DNA from: an uncultured Bacteroides sp.
GTDB lineage: Bacteria > Bacteroidota > Bacteroidia > Bacteroidales > UBA932
NCBI GenBank assembly: GCA_900543205.1
Contig: UQQM01000005.1
Location: forward strand, 31,392-95,391
Length of the DNA stretch: 64,000 nucleotides
Reading direction: 5' to 3'
Shown piece by piece: positions 37,490 to 46,530 of this stretch. Numbering within the stretch: position 1 is the first letter of the stretch; the number at the start of each line of letters is the position of its first letter. The notes beneath the pieces are model-generated. The model made no database searches. It was not told where the DNA came from and saw only the letters and a list, made by a program, of their open reading frames with translations. The translations under genes were made by a program, and so were the position numbers.

Positions 37490-37864
37490 CTACTTGCCCG
37501 CTATGGCGTCGATTTCAACCTTCGCGCCCTTCGGAAGAGCCGCGACCTGGTAGCAGACCCTGGCAGGCTTTTCGCCCTTGAAATATTCGGCGTATACCGC
37601 GTTCATCGCACCGAAGTTGGCGATGTCGTCGAGCAGCACCGTGGTCTTCACGACGTCATCGAAGCCGAGCCCGGCCTCTTCGAGTATGTATCCCAGATTG
37701 TCGAGGGAACGGCGGGTCTGCGCCTCGATGCCCTCGGGCATCTCCCCGGTGGCGGGGTCGGCGGGCAGCTGGCCGGAAATGTAGAGTGTGCCGTTGAGCT
37801 CTATGGCCTGTGAATAGGGTCCGACGGCTGCCGGAGCCTTGGGTGATGCTATTGTCTTTTTCAT
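37490..37864 (-). CDS. ridA: RidA-family enamine/imine deaminase
   Basis: Hydrolyses reactive enamine and imine intermediates from PLP-dependent enzymes such as threonine dehydratase. The 124-residue protein has the family landmarks GPYSQAIELNGTLYISGQ near the N-terminus and the conserved substrate-binding Arg in ARVCYQVAALPKGAKVEI near the C-terminus. Length is normal. It precedes a small exported protein gene by 8 bases. Confidence 0.95.
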   Translation of the reverse strand: MKKTIASPKAPAAVGPYSQAIELNGTLYISGQLPADPATGEMPEGIEAQTRRSLDNLGYILEEAGLGFDDVVKTTVLLDDIANFGAMNAVYAEYFKGEKPARVCYQVAALPKGAKVEIDAIAGK

Positions 37865-37936
37865 CTCGGTTCTGATTTTCTCCGCGAATTTACAAAAAAA
37901 TCCTCGCTTCGGGAAGACGAATTCGCCAGCATGATG

Positions 37937-37944
37937 TATCTTTG
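37937..37944 (+). promoter_or_regulatory. -7 promoter element of tcdA
   Basis: TATCTTTG is an exact TAnnTTTG match ending 9 bases before the ATG at 37954. A TTG in the same frame at 37942 lies inside this box and so cannot be the start. The mRNA would have almost no leader. Confidence 0.6.
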
Positions 37945-37953
37945 TCGTCTGAT

Positions 37954-38757
37954 ATGGCCGTAGGATATAGCGAAAAGGAGATTTTCCAGCGTACGGAACT
38001 GCTGCTTGGCGGTGACGCGCTCGCGGCGATGAAGGCCGCGAAGGTGATTGTGCTCGGAGTGGGCGGAGTCGGAAGCTGGTGCGCCGAAGGGCTGGTGCGC
38101 TCCGGCATAGGGCGGCTGACCATAGTGGATTCCGACAGGGTCTCCGCGAGCAACATCAACAGGCAGCTGATGGCGACCGTGAGCACCGTGGGCGAGGTGA
38201 AGGTAGAGGCGCTGAGGCGCAGGCTGCTCGACATCAATCCGCATGCGGAGATAACGGCGGTCGACAGGGTCTATTGCGGGGAGACGGCGCCCGGGTTCAG
38301 GCTGGACGGGTATGACTATGTCATCGACGCGATAGATACGCTGAAGAACAAGGCGAGGCTGATTGTCGACGCCATGGCGAGCGGGGCCGTGTTCTACTCG
38401 TCAATGGGGGCCGCGCTGAAGATAGACCCGCGCCGCGTGCATGTCGGCAATTTCTGGAAAGTGCGCGACTGCCCGCTCGGAGCCGCGCTGCGCAAGAAGC
38501 TCAGGCGCCAGGGCGGTGTGCCGGAACATTCCTTCCTCTGCGTCTACGGAGACGAGGTTCTGGAGAACAGGGGAGTCCCGGACTGGGACGCCGTGAGCCT
38601 GGGAGAGGAGGCGGCCGCGGCCGGAAAGGCTGTCGTCAACGGTACGACCGCTCCAGTGACCGCCATCTTCGGCATGACGCTGGCAGGTCTGGTAATCAAC
38701 GACATATACGCAAAGGTGCTCGCCGCGTCCGCCGGAGACGGAGCGGAGAAAAAATGA
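37954..38757 (+). CDS. tcdA: tRNA threonylcarbamoyladenosine dehydratase (TcdA/CsdL)
   Basis: E1-like ATP-dependent enzyme that cyclises t6A at position 37 of tRNA. The N-terminal Rossmann part has VIVLGVGGVGSWCAEGL, then RLTIVDSDRVSASNINRQ with the nucleotide-binding Asp and Arg. DYVIDAIDTLKNKARLI follows, typical of the CsdL branch rather than MoeB or ThiF. There is no cysteine pair for zinc. From the ATG at 37954 it has 267 residues. The stop overlaps the start of the MFS gene (ATGA). Confidence 0.92.
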   Translation: MAVGYSEKEIFQRTELLLGGDALAAMKAAKVIVLGVGGVGSWCAEGLVRSGIGRLTIVDSDRVSASNINRQLMATVSTVGEVKVEALRRRLLDINPHAEITAVDRVYCGETAPGFRLDGYDYVIDAIDTLKNKARLIVDAMASGAVFYSSMGAALKIDPRRVHVGNFWKVRDCPLGAALRKKLRRQGGVPEHSFLCVYGDEVLENRGVPDWDAVSLGEEAAAAGKAVVNGTTAPVTAIFGMTLAGLVINDIYAKVLAASAGDGAEKK

Positions 38758-39944
38758 AATCGGCGATGGCGGACAAACTTTGGAACGGAAATTATCTCAA
38801 GATTTGGACGGGGAATTTTCTGCTGAACTTCTCCTTCACCCTGATTGTGCCCCTGCTGCCGCTTTACCTGAGCGACACCTTCGGCGCCACGAACGACGCC
38901 ATAGGCATGGCTCTTGCCGGGTATACGGTCATGGCCCTGATAATCAGGCTTTTCAGCGGATATGTGGTAGACAACTATCCGCGCAAGACCGTGCTGCTGG
39001 TATGCAATTTCTTTTTCTTCCTGCTCTTTTTCGGCTATATAGTCGCCGGCACGCTGACCATGTTCACGATATTCAGGACGCTGCACGGCGCTCCGTTCGG
39101 GGCCACGACCGTGGCGGCCAGCACCGTGGCGATCGATGTGCTGCCGTCTTCGCGCAGGAGCGAAGGCATAGGCTACTACGGCCTGAGCAACAATCTGGCT
39201 ACAGCTCTCGGCCCCGTGCTTGCGATATACATGCTCCATCTCTTCGAAGGGGATTTCCATGCGCTTTTCTGGCTCTCCACCGCCATCTCCTTCGTAGGCC
39301 TCCTGGTGGACGCCTCGATAAAGTTGCCCAGTAGGGATTTCAAGCCGGAGAAGCAGGTGCTTTCGCTCGACCGTTTCTTCCTGCTCAAGGGCTGGAGGGA
39401 GGCGCTGAACATGCTCTGTTATTCGTTCAGCTACGGCATAGTCTCCACCTATGTGGCAATCTACGGCCGCGAGGAGCTGGGCATCACCAGCGGTACGGGA
39501 GTATTCTTCTCCCTCTTCGCAATCGGACTCATCGTATCGCGCCTGACCGGAGCCAAGGCCCTGAGGGCCAACAGAATCAGCTATAACGCCTCGATAGGCT
39601 GCATAGCCTCGCTCCTGGGGTATTTCGTGTTCGCGGCCTTCAAGAACCTGCCGGGATACTACCTCTCGGCATTCATCATAGGTCTGGGCAACGGGCACAT
39701 GTATCCGGCATTCCAGAACATGTTCATCAATCTTGCCGAGAACAGCCAGAGGGGTACGGCCAATTCTTCCATCCTGACTTCATGGGACGCCGGCCTCGGC
39801 CTGGGTGTGCTGCTCGGCGGCCTGCTCTCCGAGCATTTCGGCTACCATACTGCATTCTGGGCCGCCCTGGCCGTCAACGCCTGCGGCGTGGCGTGGTACT
39901 TCCTCCGCACCCGCCGTCATTTCGAGGCCAACAAGCTCCGCTAG
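38754..39944 (+). CDS. MFS transporter, drug/sugar efflux-like
   Basis: Inner-membrane transporter with about 12 helices, 396 residues. The loop after helix 2 has [17 protein letters not shown], the MFS motif A region, and helix 4-5 contains [18 protein letters not shown]. It is coupled to tcdA by an ATGA overlap, although no functional link to tRNA modification is evident. Its stop codon overlaps the stop codon of the convergent UPF0210 gene in the palindrome CTAG. Substrate is unknown. Confidence 0.85.
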   Translation: MKSAMADKLWNGNYLKIWTGNFLLNFSFTLIVPLLPLYLSDTFGATNDAIGMALAGYTVMALIIRLFSGYVVDNYPRKTVLLVCNFFFFLLFFGYIVAGTLTMFTIFRTLHGAPFGATTVAASTVAIDVLPSSRRSEGIGYYGLSNNLATALGPVLAIYMLHLFEGDFHALFWLSTAISFVGLLVDASIKLPSRDFKPEKQVLSLDRFFLLKGWREALNMLCYSFSYGIVSTYVAIYGREELGITSGTGVFFSLFAIGLIVSRLTGAKALRANRISYNASIGCIASLLGYFVFAAFKNLPGYYLSAFIIGLGNGHMYPAFQNMFINLAENSQRGTANSSILTSWDAGLGLGVLLGGLLSEHFGYHTAFWAALAVNACGVAWYFLRTRRHFEANKLR

Positions 39945-41305
39945 TTCTTGAAGCTGTGGATGGGGGCGGGGATGCGTCCCTCGCGGCTGATGAAGGCATC
40001 GCAGCTGAATCTGTTCACCGGCATGACAGGCGCATAGCCCAGCAGGCCTCCGAACTCCAGACGGTCTCCCACCTTCTTGCCCTGGGCCGGGATGATTCTC
40101 ACTGCCGTGGTCTTCTGGTTAATCATTCCGATGGCGGCTTCGTCGGCGATGATTCCCGAGAGGGTGGACGCCGGGGTGTCGCCGGGAATCGCTATCATGT
40201 CGAGCCCTACCGAGCAGACGCAGGTCATCGCCTCAAGCTTCTCTATGGTCAGGGCTCCGCATTCGGCTGCGTCTATCATCCCCTGGTCCTCGCTGACCGG
40301 AATGAAGGCTCCGCTGAGCCCTCCGACATATGACGATGCCATTATGCCTCCCTTCTTCACCTGGTCGTTGAGCAGGGCGAGCGCAGCGGTGGTGCCGGGG
40401 GCTCCTGCCTGCTCGAGGCCTATCTCCTTGAGTATGTCGGCCACCGAGTCCCCGATTGCCGGAGTCGGAGCGAGCGAGAGGTCAATGATGCCGAAAGGTA
40501 TTCCGAGCCTGCGCGAGGCCTCCTGGGCGACGAGCTGGCCGACACGGGTGATCTTGAACGCGGTCTTCTTTATGGTCTCGCAGAGCACTTCGAAGCTCTC
40601 TCCGCGCACTTTCTCGAGCGCGGCCTTGACCACTCCGGGGCCGCTGACGCCCACGTTTATCACCGCATCAGGTTCCGTGACTCCGTGGAAGGCTCCGGCC
40701 ATGAAGGGATTGTCGTCGGGTGCGTTGCAGAGCACCACCAGCTTGGCGCAGCCTATGGAGTTCCTGTCTGCCGTGAGTTCGGCGGTGCGCCTGACCGTTT
40801 CGCCCATGAGCCGCACGGCGTCCATGTCGAGCCCCGTCTTGGTCGAGCCGACGTTCACGCTGCTGCATATCCTCTCGGTCACCGAGAGGGCTTCGGGTAT
40901 GGATTCTATCAGCAGGCGGTCCGCCGGGGTCATGCCCTTGGACACTATGGCGGAATAGCCTCCGAGGAAGTTGATTCCGATTTCGGCGGCGGTTTCGTCG
41001 AGGGTCTTCGCGATTCTCACGAAGTCTGCGGCCGTCCTGCAGCATCCGGCGCCGACCAGGGAAATGGGCGTCACGGAAACCCGCTTGTTGACTATGGGCA
41101 CCCCGAATTCGGAGGAGATGTCATCGGCCGTTTTCCTGAGGGAGGAGGCGAGGGAGAGTATCTTCTCCTTTATCTTTGCGCAGGTGGTGTCCACATTGCC
41201 GGTGGCGCAGTCCAGCAGGCTGATTCCTATGGTTATCGTCCGCACGTCGAGATTGTCCTTCTCGATCATGTCGTGGGTCTCGAAGACTTCGCTGATGTTG
41301 ATCAT
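39941..41305 (-). CDS. UPF0210 / PFL-family protein (DUF711)
   Basis: A conserved cytoplasmic protein of 454 residues whose biochemical role is not established. Family features are visible: [13 protein letters not shown] near the N-terminus, then [45 protein letters not shown] and [18 protein letters not shown]. It follows the ACT-domain gene by 5 bases, and these two families are found together in many bacteria and archaea, suggesting ligand control of the larger protein by the ACT protein. Confidence 0.92.
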   Translation of the reverse strand: MINISEVFETHDMIEKDNLDVRTITIGISLLDCATGNVDTTCAKIKEKILSLASSLRKTADDISSEFGVPIVNKRVSVTPISLVGAGCCRTAADFVRIAKTLDETAAEIGINFLGGYSAIVSKGMTPADRLLIESIPEALSVTERICSSVNVGSTKTGLDMDAVRLMGETVRRTAELTADRNSIGCAKLVVLCNAPDDNPFMAGAFHGVTEPDAVINVGVSGPGVVKAALEKVRGESFEVLCETIKKTAFKITRVGQLVAQEASRRLGIPFGIIDLSLAPTPAIGDSVADILKEIGLEQAGAPGTTAALALLNDQVKKGGIMASSYVGGLSGAFIPVSEDQGMIDAAECGALTIEKLEAMTCVCSVGLDMIAIPGDTPASTLSGIIADEAAIGMINQKTTAVRIIPAQGKKVGDRLEFGGLLGYAPVMPVNRFSCDAFISREGRIPAPIHSFKN

Positions 41306-41310
41306 GGCGC

Positions 41311-41583
41311 TCAGATTCTGTGCATTTTGTCGAAGATGTCGCTGCGCTGGCAGCGTATTTCTATGCCCAGCGACTCTGCCAGCCCGTCGAGCACCTTGTT
41401 GAATGCCGCGAAGTCCGTGTCGAGGTTCGCGGTGTCAACTATCATCATCATGTTGAAGTATCCCTGGACTATGGTCTGGGAGATGTCGAGAATGCTGATG
41501 TTGTGATCGGAGACACAGGTGCAGATTCTGGCTATTATGCCTACGCTGTCCTTGCCCACTGCGGTGATGATGGCCTTGTTCAT
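41311..41583 (-). CDS. ACT-domain protein, UPF0237 family
   Basis: A 90-residue stand-alone ACT domain, a fold that usually binds amino acids: [20 protein letters not shown] and [18 protein letters not shown] are typical of the GcvR-like UPF0237 group. The ATG at 41583 is chosen because an earlier in-frame codon adds ten residues that are not family-like and overlaps the promoter. It lies immediately before the UPF0210 gene, its usual partner. Confidence 0.92.
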   Translation of the reverse strand: MNKAIITAVGKDSVGIIARICTCVSDHNISILDISQTIVQGYFNMMMIVDTANLDTDFAAFNKVLDGLAESLGIEIRCQRSDIFDKMHRI

Positions 41584-41610
41584 TTTCTTTTGGCGGATTA
41601 AATGCGGTTC

Positions 41611-41618
41611 CAAAGATA
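41611..41618 (-). promoter_or_regulatory. -7 promoter element of the ACT-UPF0210 operon
   Basis: On the minus strand TATCTTTG, an exact TAnnTTTG match, 28 bases before the ATG at 41583. No clear -33 element. Confidence 0.55.
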
Positions 41619-41791
41619 CGCAATCTTGCCCATATATGGATGCGAGCGGGAAGGAAATAATAATCCGCAGATTTTGCGGCCAATAGTCCGCGAATGATTA
41701 TATCTGCGATGCTGTTCCCGATATGTTGGAACCTAAGCGGGAACGGAGAGAAATGCTTCCGGACATGTGCAAAACTATTGCGCTTTTTAGC

Positions 41792-41799
41792 TAACTTTG
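41792..41799 (+). promoter_or_regulatory. -7 promoter element of the flavodiiron protein gene
   Basis: TAACTTTG matches TAnnTTTG and lies 69 bases before the ATG at 41869, predicting a leader of about 60 bases. The in-frame TTG at 41797 lies inside this box, which argues against it as the start. Confidence 0.55.
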
Positions 41800-41868
41800 G
41801 AACATTGTCCGGAACTTTCCGGCGCGGGACTTCATTATTATGTCCGCAAGGACGGAGACAGATTGAAT

Positions 41869-43050
41869 ATGTTTACCAAAATCAACGAATCAGTACGCTA
41901 TATAGGCACTGACGACATTACGCTGGATCTTTTCGAAAGCCAGTATCCGGTGCCGTCAGGAATGTCCTACAATTCATACCTTGTGATTGACGACAAGGTC
42001 GCCGTGCTCGACACGGCCGATGCCCGTAAGGGCGGGGAGTGGCTGGCCAATCTTGAGGAGGCCCTCGAAGGCCGCACTCCCGACTATCTGGTCGTCCACC
42101 ATCTCGAACCCGACCATTCTTCGATGATAGCCTCGGCGATGGATAAATATCCCTCCATGACCGTCGTGTGCACCCAGGTCGCCGCGAAGATGCTGCCGCA
42201 GTTCTTCGGGGACATGGACTTCGAAGGCCGCTGCGTGACGGTGGGCGAGGGTGACGTGCTGGAGCTCGGCGCGCACAGGCTGCAGTTCTTCATGGCGCCC
42301 ATGGTGCACTGGCCGGAGGTCATGGTGAGCTACGAAAGCTCGGAGAAGCTGCTCTTTTCTGCCGACGCGTTCGGTACTTTCGGCTCGGTAGGCTCCTTTG
42401 GCGGACTCTTCTGCGGTGACCTCTCGCCCTGGACGGACGAGGCGCGCCGCTATTATTTCAATATCTGCGGCAAATACGGTATGCAGGTGGGCAGGCTGCT
42501 CGACAAGCTGGCATCCCTGGAGGTCAGAGCCGTATGCCCTCTCCACGGGCCCGTGCTTTCGGACGTGGAGGGCGCAGTCGCCAAGTACCGGCTCTGGAGC
42601 AGCTATGCCCCTGAAACCGAAGGCGTGCTGGTGGCGCATGCTTCAATCCACGGGGGTACAGCCGCCCTCGCGCAGCGTCTCGCTGAAATTCTCAGGGACA
42701 GGGGAATGCAGGTCGAACTCCTCGACCTCTGCCGCTGCGATATGTCACAGGCGGTTTCGGACGCTTTCCGCTACAGCCGCATCGCCCTTGCGGCATCGTC
42801 ATACGACGCCGGGCTCTTCCCTCCCATGCACGATTTCCTCTGGCATCTGCAGATCAAGGGCTGGCAGGGCAGGAAGGCGGCAGTAATCCAGAACGGAAGC
42901 TGGGGGCCTACTGCGGGCAGGGTCATGACCGAGATGCTGGCCGCGATGAAGAACGTCGAGCTTGTGGCGGAGGTGATGACCGTGCGCAGCCGTATGCACG
43001 ATTGCGACCTTCCGGCCCTCGAGTCGCTCGCGGACTCGCTGATGCGCTGA
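41869..43050 (+). CDS. A-type flavoprotein (FprA family, flavodiiron)
   Basis: Reduces O2 or NO to water or N2O in anaerobes. The N-terminal beta-lactamase-like half has a complete diiron set: HHLEPDH (His-x-Glu-x-Asp-His), MVHWPE (His), SADAFG (Asp) and CPLHGPV (His). The C-terminal flavodoxin half begins VLVAHASIHGGTAALAQ, where the phosphate loop differs from the usual SMYGNT. At 393 residues it is of normal length. A GC-rich hairpin follows. It is likely the window's main oxygen-defence gene. Confidence 0.94.
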   Translation: MFTKINESVRYIGTDDITLDLFESQYPVPSGMSYNSYLVIDDKVAVLDTADARKGGEWLANLEEALEGRTPDYLVVHHLEPDHSSMIASAMDKYPSMTVVCTQVAAKMLPQFFGDMDFEGRCVTVGEGDVLELGAHRLQFFMAPMVHWPEVMVSYESSEKLLFSADAFGTFGSVGSFGGLFCGDLSPWTDEARRYYFNICGKYGMQVGRLLDKLASLEVRAVCPLHGPVLSDVEGAVAKYRLWSSYAPETEGVLVAHASIHGGTAALAQRLAEILRDRGMQVELLDLCRCDMSQAVSDAFRYSRIALAASSYDAGLFPPMHDFLWHLQIKGWQGRKAAVIQNGSWGPTAGRVMTEMLAAMKNVELVAEVMTVRSRMHDCDLPALESLADSLMR

Positions 43051-43144
43051 CGCCCGTATGATTTCTGTTTCTGGCATGGTTTTGGAAAACTATGGTTCAG
43101 GATTCAAGAAACAGATTTCATAAGCACTTTAATTAGACACTATC

Positions 43145-43175
43145 AAGGCCCGGTTTCTAGCCCCGGGCCTTCTTC
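43145..43175 (+). terminator. Terminator after the flavodiiron protein gene
   Basis: AAGGCCCGG and its exact complement CCGGGCCTT form a 9-bp stem with a 9-base loop. The tail TCTTC is only partly T-rich, so strength is moderate. Confidence 0.7.
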
Positions 43176-43219
43176 GTGCCGCAGCGCGTTGCCGGGATTC
43201 CCGCTTCTGGAAAATTTGT

Positions 43220-43227
43220 TAACTTTG
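43220..43227 (+). promoter_or_regulatory. -7 promoter element of the 2-hydroxyacid dehydrogenase gene
   Basis: TAACTTTG matches TAnnTTTG and ends 58 bases before the ATG at 43286. No clear -33 element was found. Confidence 0.5.
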
Positions 43228-43285
43228 CCAGGAGGAACCGTCAGGATTGAAGCGTTCCGCAGATATTTCTTTGATAAAAAGCAAT

Positions 43286-44224
43286 ATGAAAATAGTCTAC
43301 CTTGATGCGTCCACGCTGGGGGACACCCAGATGGATGAAATACGCGCCCTCGGCGAATATGTTTCCTATCCCATGTGTACGCGCGAAGAGGCCAAGGAAC
43401 GGGTCTCTGACTGCGAAGTGCTGATAGTCAACAAGGTGAGGGTCGACGAGGAGCTGCTTGCCACCGCCCCGAAGCTTAAGCTGATCTGCGAAGCCGCCAC
43501 CGGGGTGAACAACATCGACCTCGAGGCGGCCGCACGAAGGGGCATCCCGGTGCGCAACGTGGCCGGATATTCCACCGAGTCGGTCGTCCAGTCCACATTC
43601 ACCCACCTGCTCTCCCTGGTGGGGAACGCCCCGTATTTCGACGACTATGTCAAGAGCGGGAAGTACTCAGCCTGCGGCATCTTCACGAATGTCAGCCATC
43701 CCTTCATGGAACTGGACGGCAAGACCATGGGCGTCATCGGGATGGGCACCATAGGGAAGCGGGTAGCCGCTGTCGCCACGGCTTTCGGAATGAAGGTGGT
43801 GTATTATTCCACCTCGGGCACCTCGCACTGCACGGACTATCCCAGCCTGGCTCTGGAGGAGCTGCTGGCGCAGTCCGATGCCGTGAGCGTGCATGCTCCG
43901 CTGAACGGGCGCACGAAAGGGCTGATAGGGGCGCGCGAGCTCCGCATGATGAAGCCGACCGCTGTGCTGCTGAACCTCGGAAGGGGAGGCATAGTCGATG
44001 AAGGCGCCCTGGCCGAGGCGGTCGACGAAGGCGTCATCGCAGGAGCGGCGCTGGACGTCTATCTGGAGGAACCGCTTCCTGCGGACAGCCCGCTGATGCA
44101 CCTCAGGCATCCCGAGAGGTTCCGCTTCTCGCCCCATACCGCCTGGGCGAGTGCGGAAGCCCTGCGCCGCCTGGCGTCCGGCGTCGCCGCGAACATACGC
44201 GAGTTCCTCGAGGCTCGCCGTTAG
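43286..44224 (+). CDS. D-isomer-specific 2-hydroxyacid dehydrogenase
   Basis: NAD-dependent reductase of 2-keto acids to D-2-hydroxy acids. The family landmarks are: NAD site VIGMGTIGKRVA (about residues 151-162), catalytic Arg in NLGRGGIVDE, Glu in VYLEEP, and His in SPHTAW. The 312-residue length is normal. The ATG at 43286 is chosen; an in-frame codon 13 residues earlier lacks family similarity. It looks closest to the glycerate/hydroxypyruvate or D-lactate type, which sequence alone does not separate. Its stop shares bases with the stop of the convergent Omp85 gene. Confidence 0.92.
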   Translation: MKIVYLDASTLGDTQMDEIRALGEYVSYPMCTREEAKERVSDCEVLIVNKVRVDEELLATAPKLKLICEAATGVNNIDLEAAARRGIPVRNVAGYSTESVVQSTFTHLLSLVGNAPYFDDYVKSGKYSACGIFTNVSHPFMELDGKTMGVIGMGTIGKRVAAVATAFGMKVVYYSTSGTSHCTDYPSLALEELLAQSDAVSVHAPLNGRTKGLIGARELRMMKPTAVLLNLGRGGIVDEGALAEAVDEGVIAGAALDVYLEEPLPADSPLMHLRHPERFRFSPHTAWASAEALRRLASGVAANIREFLEARR

Positions 44225-45606
44225 AACAGGTACCCTGTGTTGATGTAGAAGGCTCCGGTTCCGTCCTGGTTGTAGAGCGGATGGTTCTTCGGGTAGAAAT
44301 GGGTGATGGGGGAGCCGTATTCGAAGGCTACGATGAAATTCTCGTTCATGATGAACCTCAGTCCGGCGCCCACGGTGATGTGCGGCGTGTCGTGCTCCTG
44401 CCCCTTCGACATGTACTCCTCGTAGGATTCGCGGAATTCCTCCTCGCCCCTGAAGCTCATGTCGCGTCCGCGCGTCACCATCGTTCCGTCGCTGAAGGCG
44501 CTGAGCCCGAAGGCGATGTTTTGGTTCCAGAGGGTGAAGTTGACGAATCTCCAGCGCAGTTCGGCGGTGTAGGTCGCCATGTCGAGTCCTACGACCCTGT
44601 CGCGCATGACGCCCCTGACCGTGCGGTATCCCCCCATACCGTCCTTGTCGCAGTTCTCTCCCATCACGGTGATGTAGGGCAGCACGTAGTAGGGCGAATA
44701 GTTGCCGAATGCGCCCTCGTAGTTCAGCCTGTAGGCGAAGGTCAGCACGTCATTGCCGATCAGCGGGAAATACTGGCGCAGCGTTACGGAATATCTGTAG
44801 AAAGGGTTGCTGGTGCCCAGCCATTTGGGAGCCGCGATGATGTGCCCCTCCGCCCAGATTCCACGGGTGGGGGCTCCTTCCTTGTCGCGCGTGTCATACA
44901 CGAGGCCCAGCCTTATGCTGCCCGTGAAGCCTCCGTCGGCTTCCGCGTCATCGATGAGGCCCCATCTGCGGTATAGTTCGAAGAGGGTGGGTTCGCTGTC
45001 GGGGTACAGGTTGAAGTCATCCTTGCCCTTGTTGATGCTGGCGCGGTCGATCGCCCCTTCCTTGAACCAGCTGAAATGGTAGCCGGCCTCCCACTGGAGA
45101 TGCTCGGTGATGTCTCCGATGAAGTCGGTCTTTCCGAGAATCTGGACGCGGCTAACGCGGTAGAAGGGTGTGTAGATGTATTTCTCGGGATCCTGCCACT
45201 GATTCTTGTTCTGCTTGCCGAGAGCGACCCGCTCCTGGTCGAACCACGAACTGTAGCCGTTGAAGCCGTAGAAGTCCATGGCCTTGTCGATGGACGCGGT
45301 GAGCGCGGAGGACCAGCGGATTCCCGGAATCAGGGTCTTGTTGTCGTACATCAGAGTGTAGAGCTGCGAACCTTTGGTGAAGAAGGATGCCTCGAGATAT
45401 GTCTTGGACCCGTAGTTGGGGTACATCGAGCCGTCGCCGTAGTTGTAGATGTTCAATATCGCGCCGTACTGGAAGCCTTTGTCGGCATCGTAGGCGATTG
45501 CGGGAAGGGGGCCGAAGTTGTAGCCGGTCTTGACGATATCGGTCTCCTGCGCGGCCGCGTTGAGGCAGAGCAGCATGGAACCGATAAGGAAAATAATTTT
45601 TTTCAT
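44221..45606 (-). CDS. Omp85-type outer-membrane barrel without POTRA domains
   Basis: A 461-residue outer-membrane protein: signal peptide MKKIIFLIGSMLLCLNAAAQ, then a barrel matching the bacterial surface antigen domain (BamA/TamA C-terminal part). The strand-6 loop motif is visible as GYRTVRGVMRDRVVG, and the chain ends YINTGYLF with a terminal Phe. POTRA domains, which BamA needs to bind clients, are absent. It begins 3 bases after the plsC stop, so it belongs to the symporter-plsC-Omp85 operon; this neighbourhood could hint at lipid or surface assembly, but that is inference. Confidence 0.82.
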   Translation of the reverse strand: MKKIIFLIGSMLLCLNAAAQETDIVKTGYNFGPLPAIAYDADKGFQYGAILNIYNYGDGSMYPNYGSKTYLEASFFTKGSQLYTLMYDNKTLIPGIRWSSALTASIDKAMDFYGFNGYSSWFDQERVALGKQNKNQWQDPEKYIYTPFYRVSRVQILGKTDFIGDITEHLQWEAGYHFSWFKEGAIDRASINKGKDDFNLYPDSEPTLFELYRRWGLIDDAEADGGFTGSIRLGLVYDTRDKEGAPTRGIWAEGHIIAAPKWLGTSNPFYRYSVTLRQYFPLIGNDVLTFAYRLNYEGAFGNYSPYYVLPYITVMGENCDKDGMGGYRTVRGVMRDRVVGLDMATYTAELRWRFVNFTLWNQNIAFGLSAFSDGTMVTRGRDMSFRGEEEFRESYEEYMSKGQEHDTPHITVGAGLRFIMNENFIVAFEYGSPITHFYPKNHPLYNQDGTGAFYINTGYLF

Positions 45607-45609
45607 CTA

Positions 45610-46530
45610 TCAAAGGTCTTTGATCAGGTTTGCGTAGAAATTCTGCAGCAGCGAGAACAGCCAGTAGAAGGGGATGAAGAGCGGAAGCAGGAGCCTGCAG
45701 GCGTAATATACGGTGTGGGTCCATGCCTTGTCTTTCATCTTCCTGAGGATGAGTTTCGCTGGCAGCCAGATGGGGAAGGAGCAGACGGCGCAGGCGGCGA
45801 AAAGGGGAAGCGACAGCAGTGCGGCGACGAGCCTCGGCGCCTTCATGCCGTGACTGCGTTCGGGCATGCGGTCGATGAGTCCGAGCAGCCTCCCCTGGAG
45901 CTCGTCACAGAGCGCACGCCACATTCGGTGGTCGTCCTCGCTTCTGTGTGCCGCCATGAACTCGTTGATTTCAAACGGTTTGCCGATGCGCACCGCGGCC
46001 CGCCCGGTCTGGCGGAAGAAATATTCGAAGTCAAGGCCTACGGGCACGATGTAGACCGGACAGCCGAGCTTCTCGGAGGAGAGCCTGGCCACCCTGAAGA
46101 TGCCCTTGTGGACCGGCATCATGCCCTTTTCGGCGCGGTGCTTCCCCTCGCTGAAGAGGCAGAACGGCATTCCGTGGGCGAAGCATTCGGCGATTTCGTC
46201 GAAGGTGTCGTAGTTCTTGATGACCTGCCGCAGCCCGTCGCGTTCGCGGGCTATCGGAAGTATGCGGAGCCAGCGCAGCGCGGAGGCTATTCCCGGTTTC
46301 CTGAAGATGTCGAGCCGGGCGCCGAAGCCTATCGGCCTGTGGGAAATCAGGAGCACGAGCAGCGCGTCCATGAGCGCGCAGCGGTGATTGGGCGCGAACA
46401 TGACGGCCCCGTCGGAAGGGATGTTCTCCCGTCCTTCCACCTTCACGGAGGAGAACGACGCCCTGGTGCAGAAGTCGACGTAATACCTGCCGACCCCGTA
46501 CCAGAAGCTGTGTTTCCAGATTTTCCTCAC
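45610..46530 (-). CDS. PlsC-like glycerolipid acyltransferase
   Basis: Membrane-associated acyltransferase, 306 residues, probably adding an acyl chain to a lysophospholipid. Motif I is NHRCALMD; the usual spacing is His-x4-Asp but here it is His-x5-Asp, as in the yeast Gpt2/Sct1-type enzymes. Motif III is FSEGKHR. Two C-terminal hydrophobic helices (about 225-245 and 270-295) anchor it. I chose the GTG at 46530, which overlaps the stop of the upstream symporter gene (GTGA); codons further upstream read through the symporter gene and are not family-like. Confidence 0.88.
   Translation of the reverse strand: MRKIWKHSFWYGVGRYYVDFCTRASFSSVKVEGRENIPSDGAVMFAPNHRCALMDALLVLLISHRPIGFGARLDIFRKPGIASALRWLRILPIARERDGLRQVIKNYDTFDEIAECFAHGMPFCLFSEGKHRAEKGMMPVHKGIFRVARLSSEKLGCPVYIVPVGLDFEYFFRQTGRAAVRIGKPFEINEFMAAHRSEDDHRMWRALCDELQGRLLGLIDRMPERSHGMKAPRLVAALLSLPLFAACAVCSFPIWLPAKLILRKMKDKAWTHTVYYACRLLLPLFIPFYWLFSLLQNFYANLIKDL

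Noticed and set aside
41694..41868. Short plus-strand frame before the flavodiiron gene
   Set aside because: It spans the -7 promoter box and leader; no family resemblance and the real start is the ATG at 41869.
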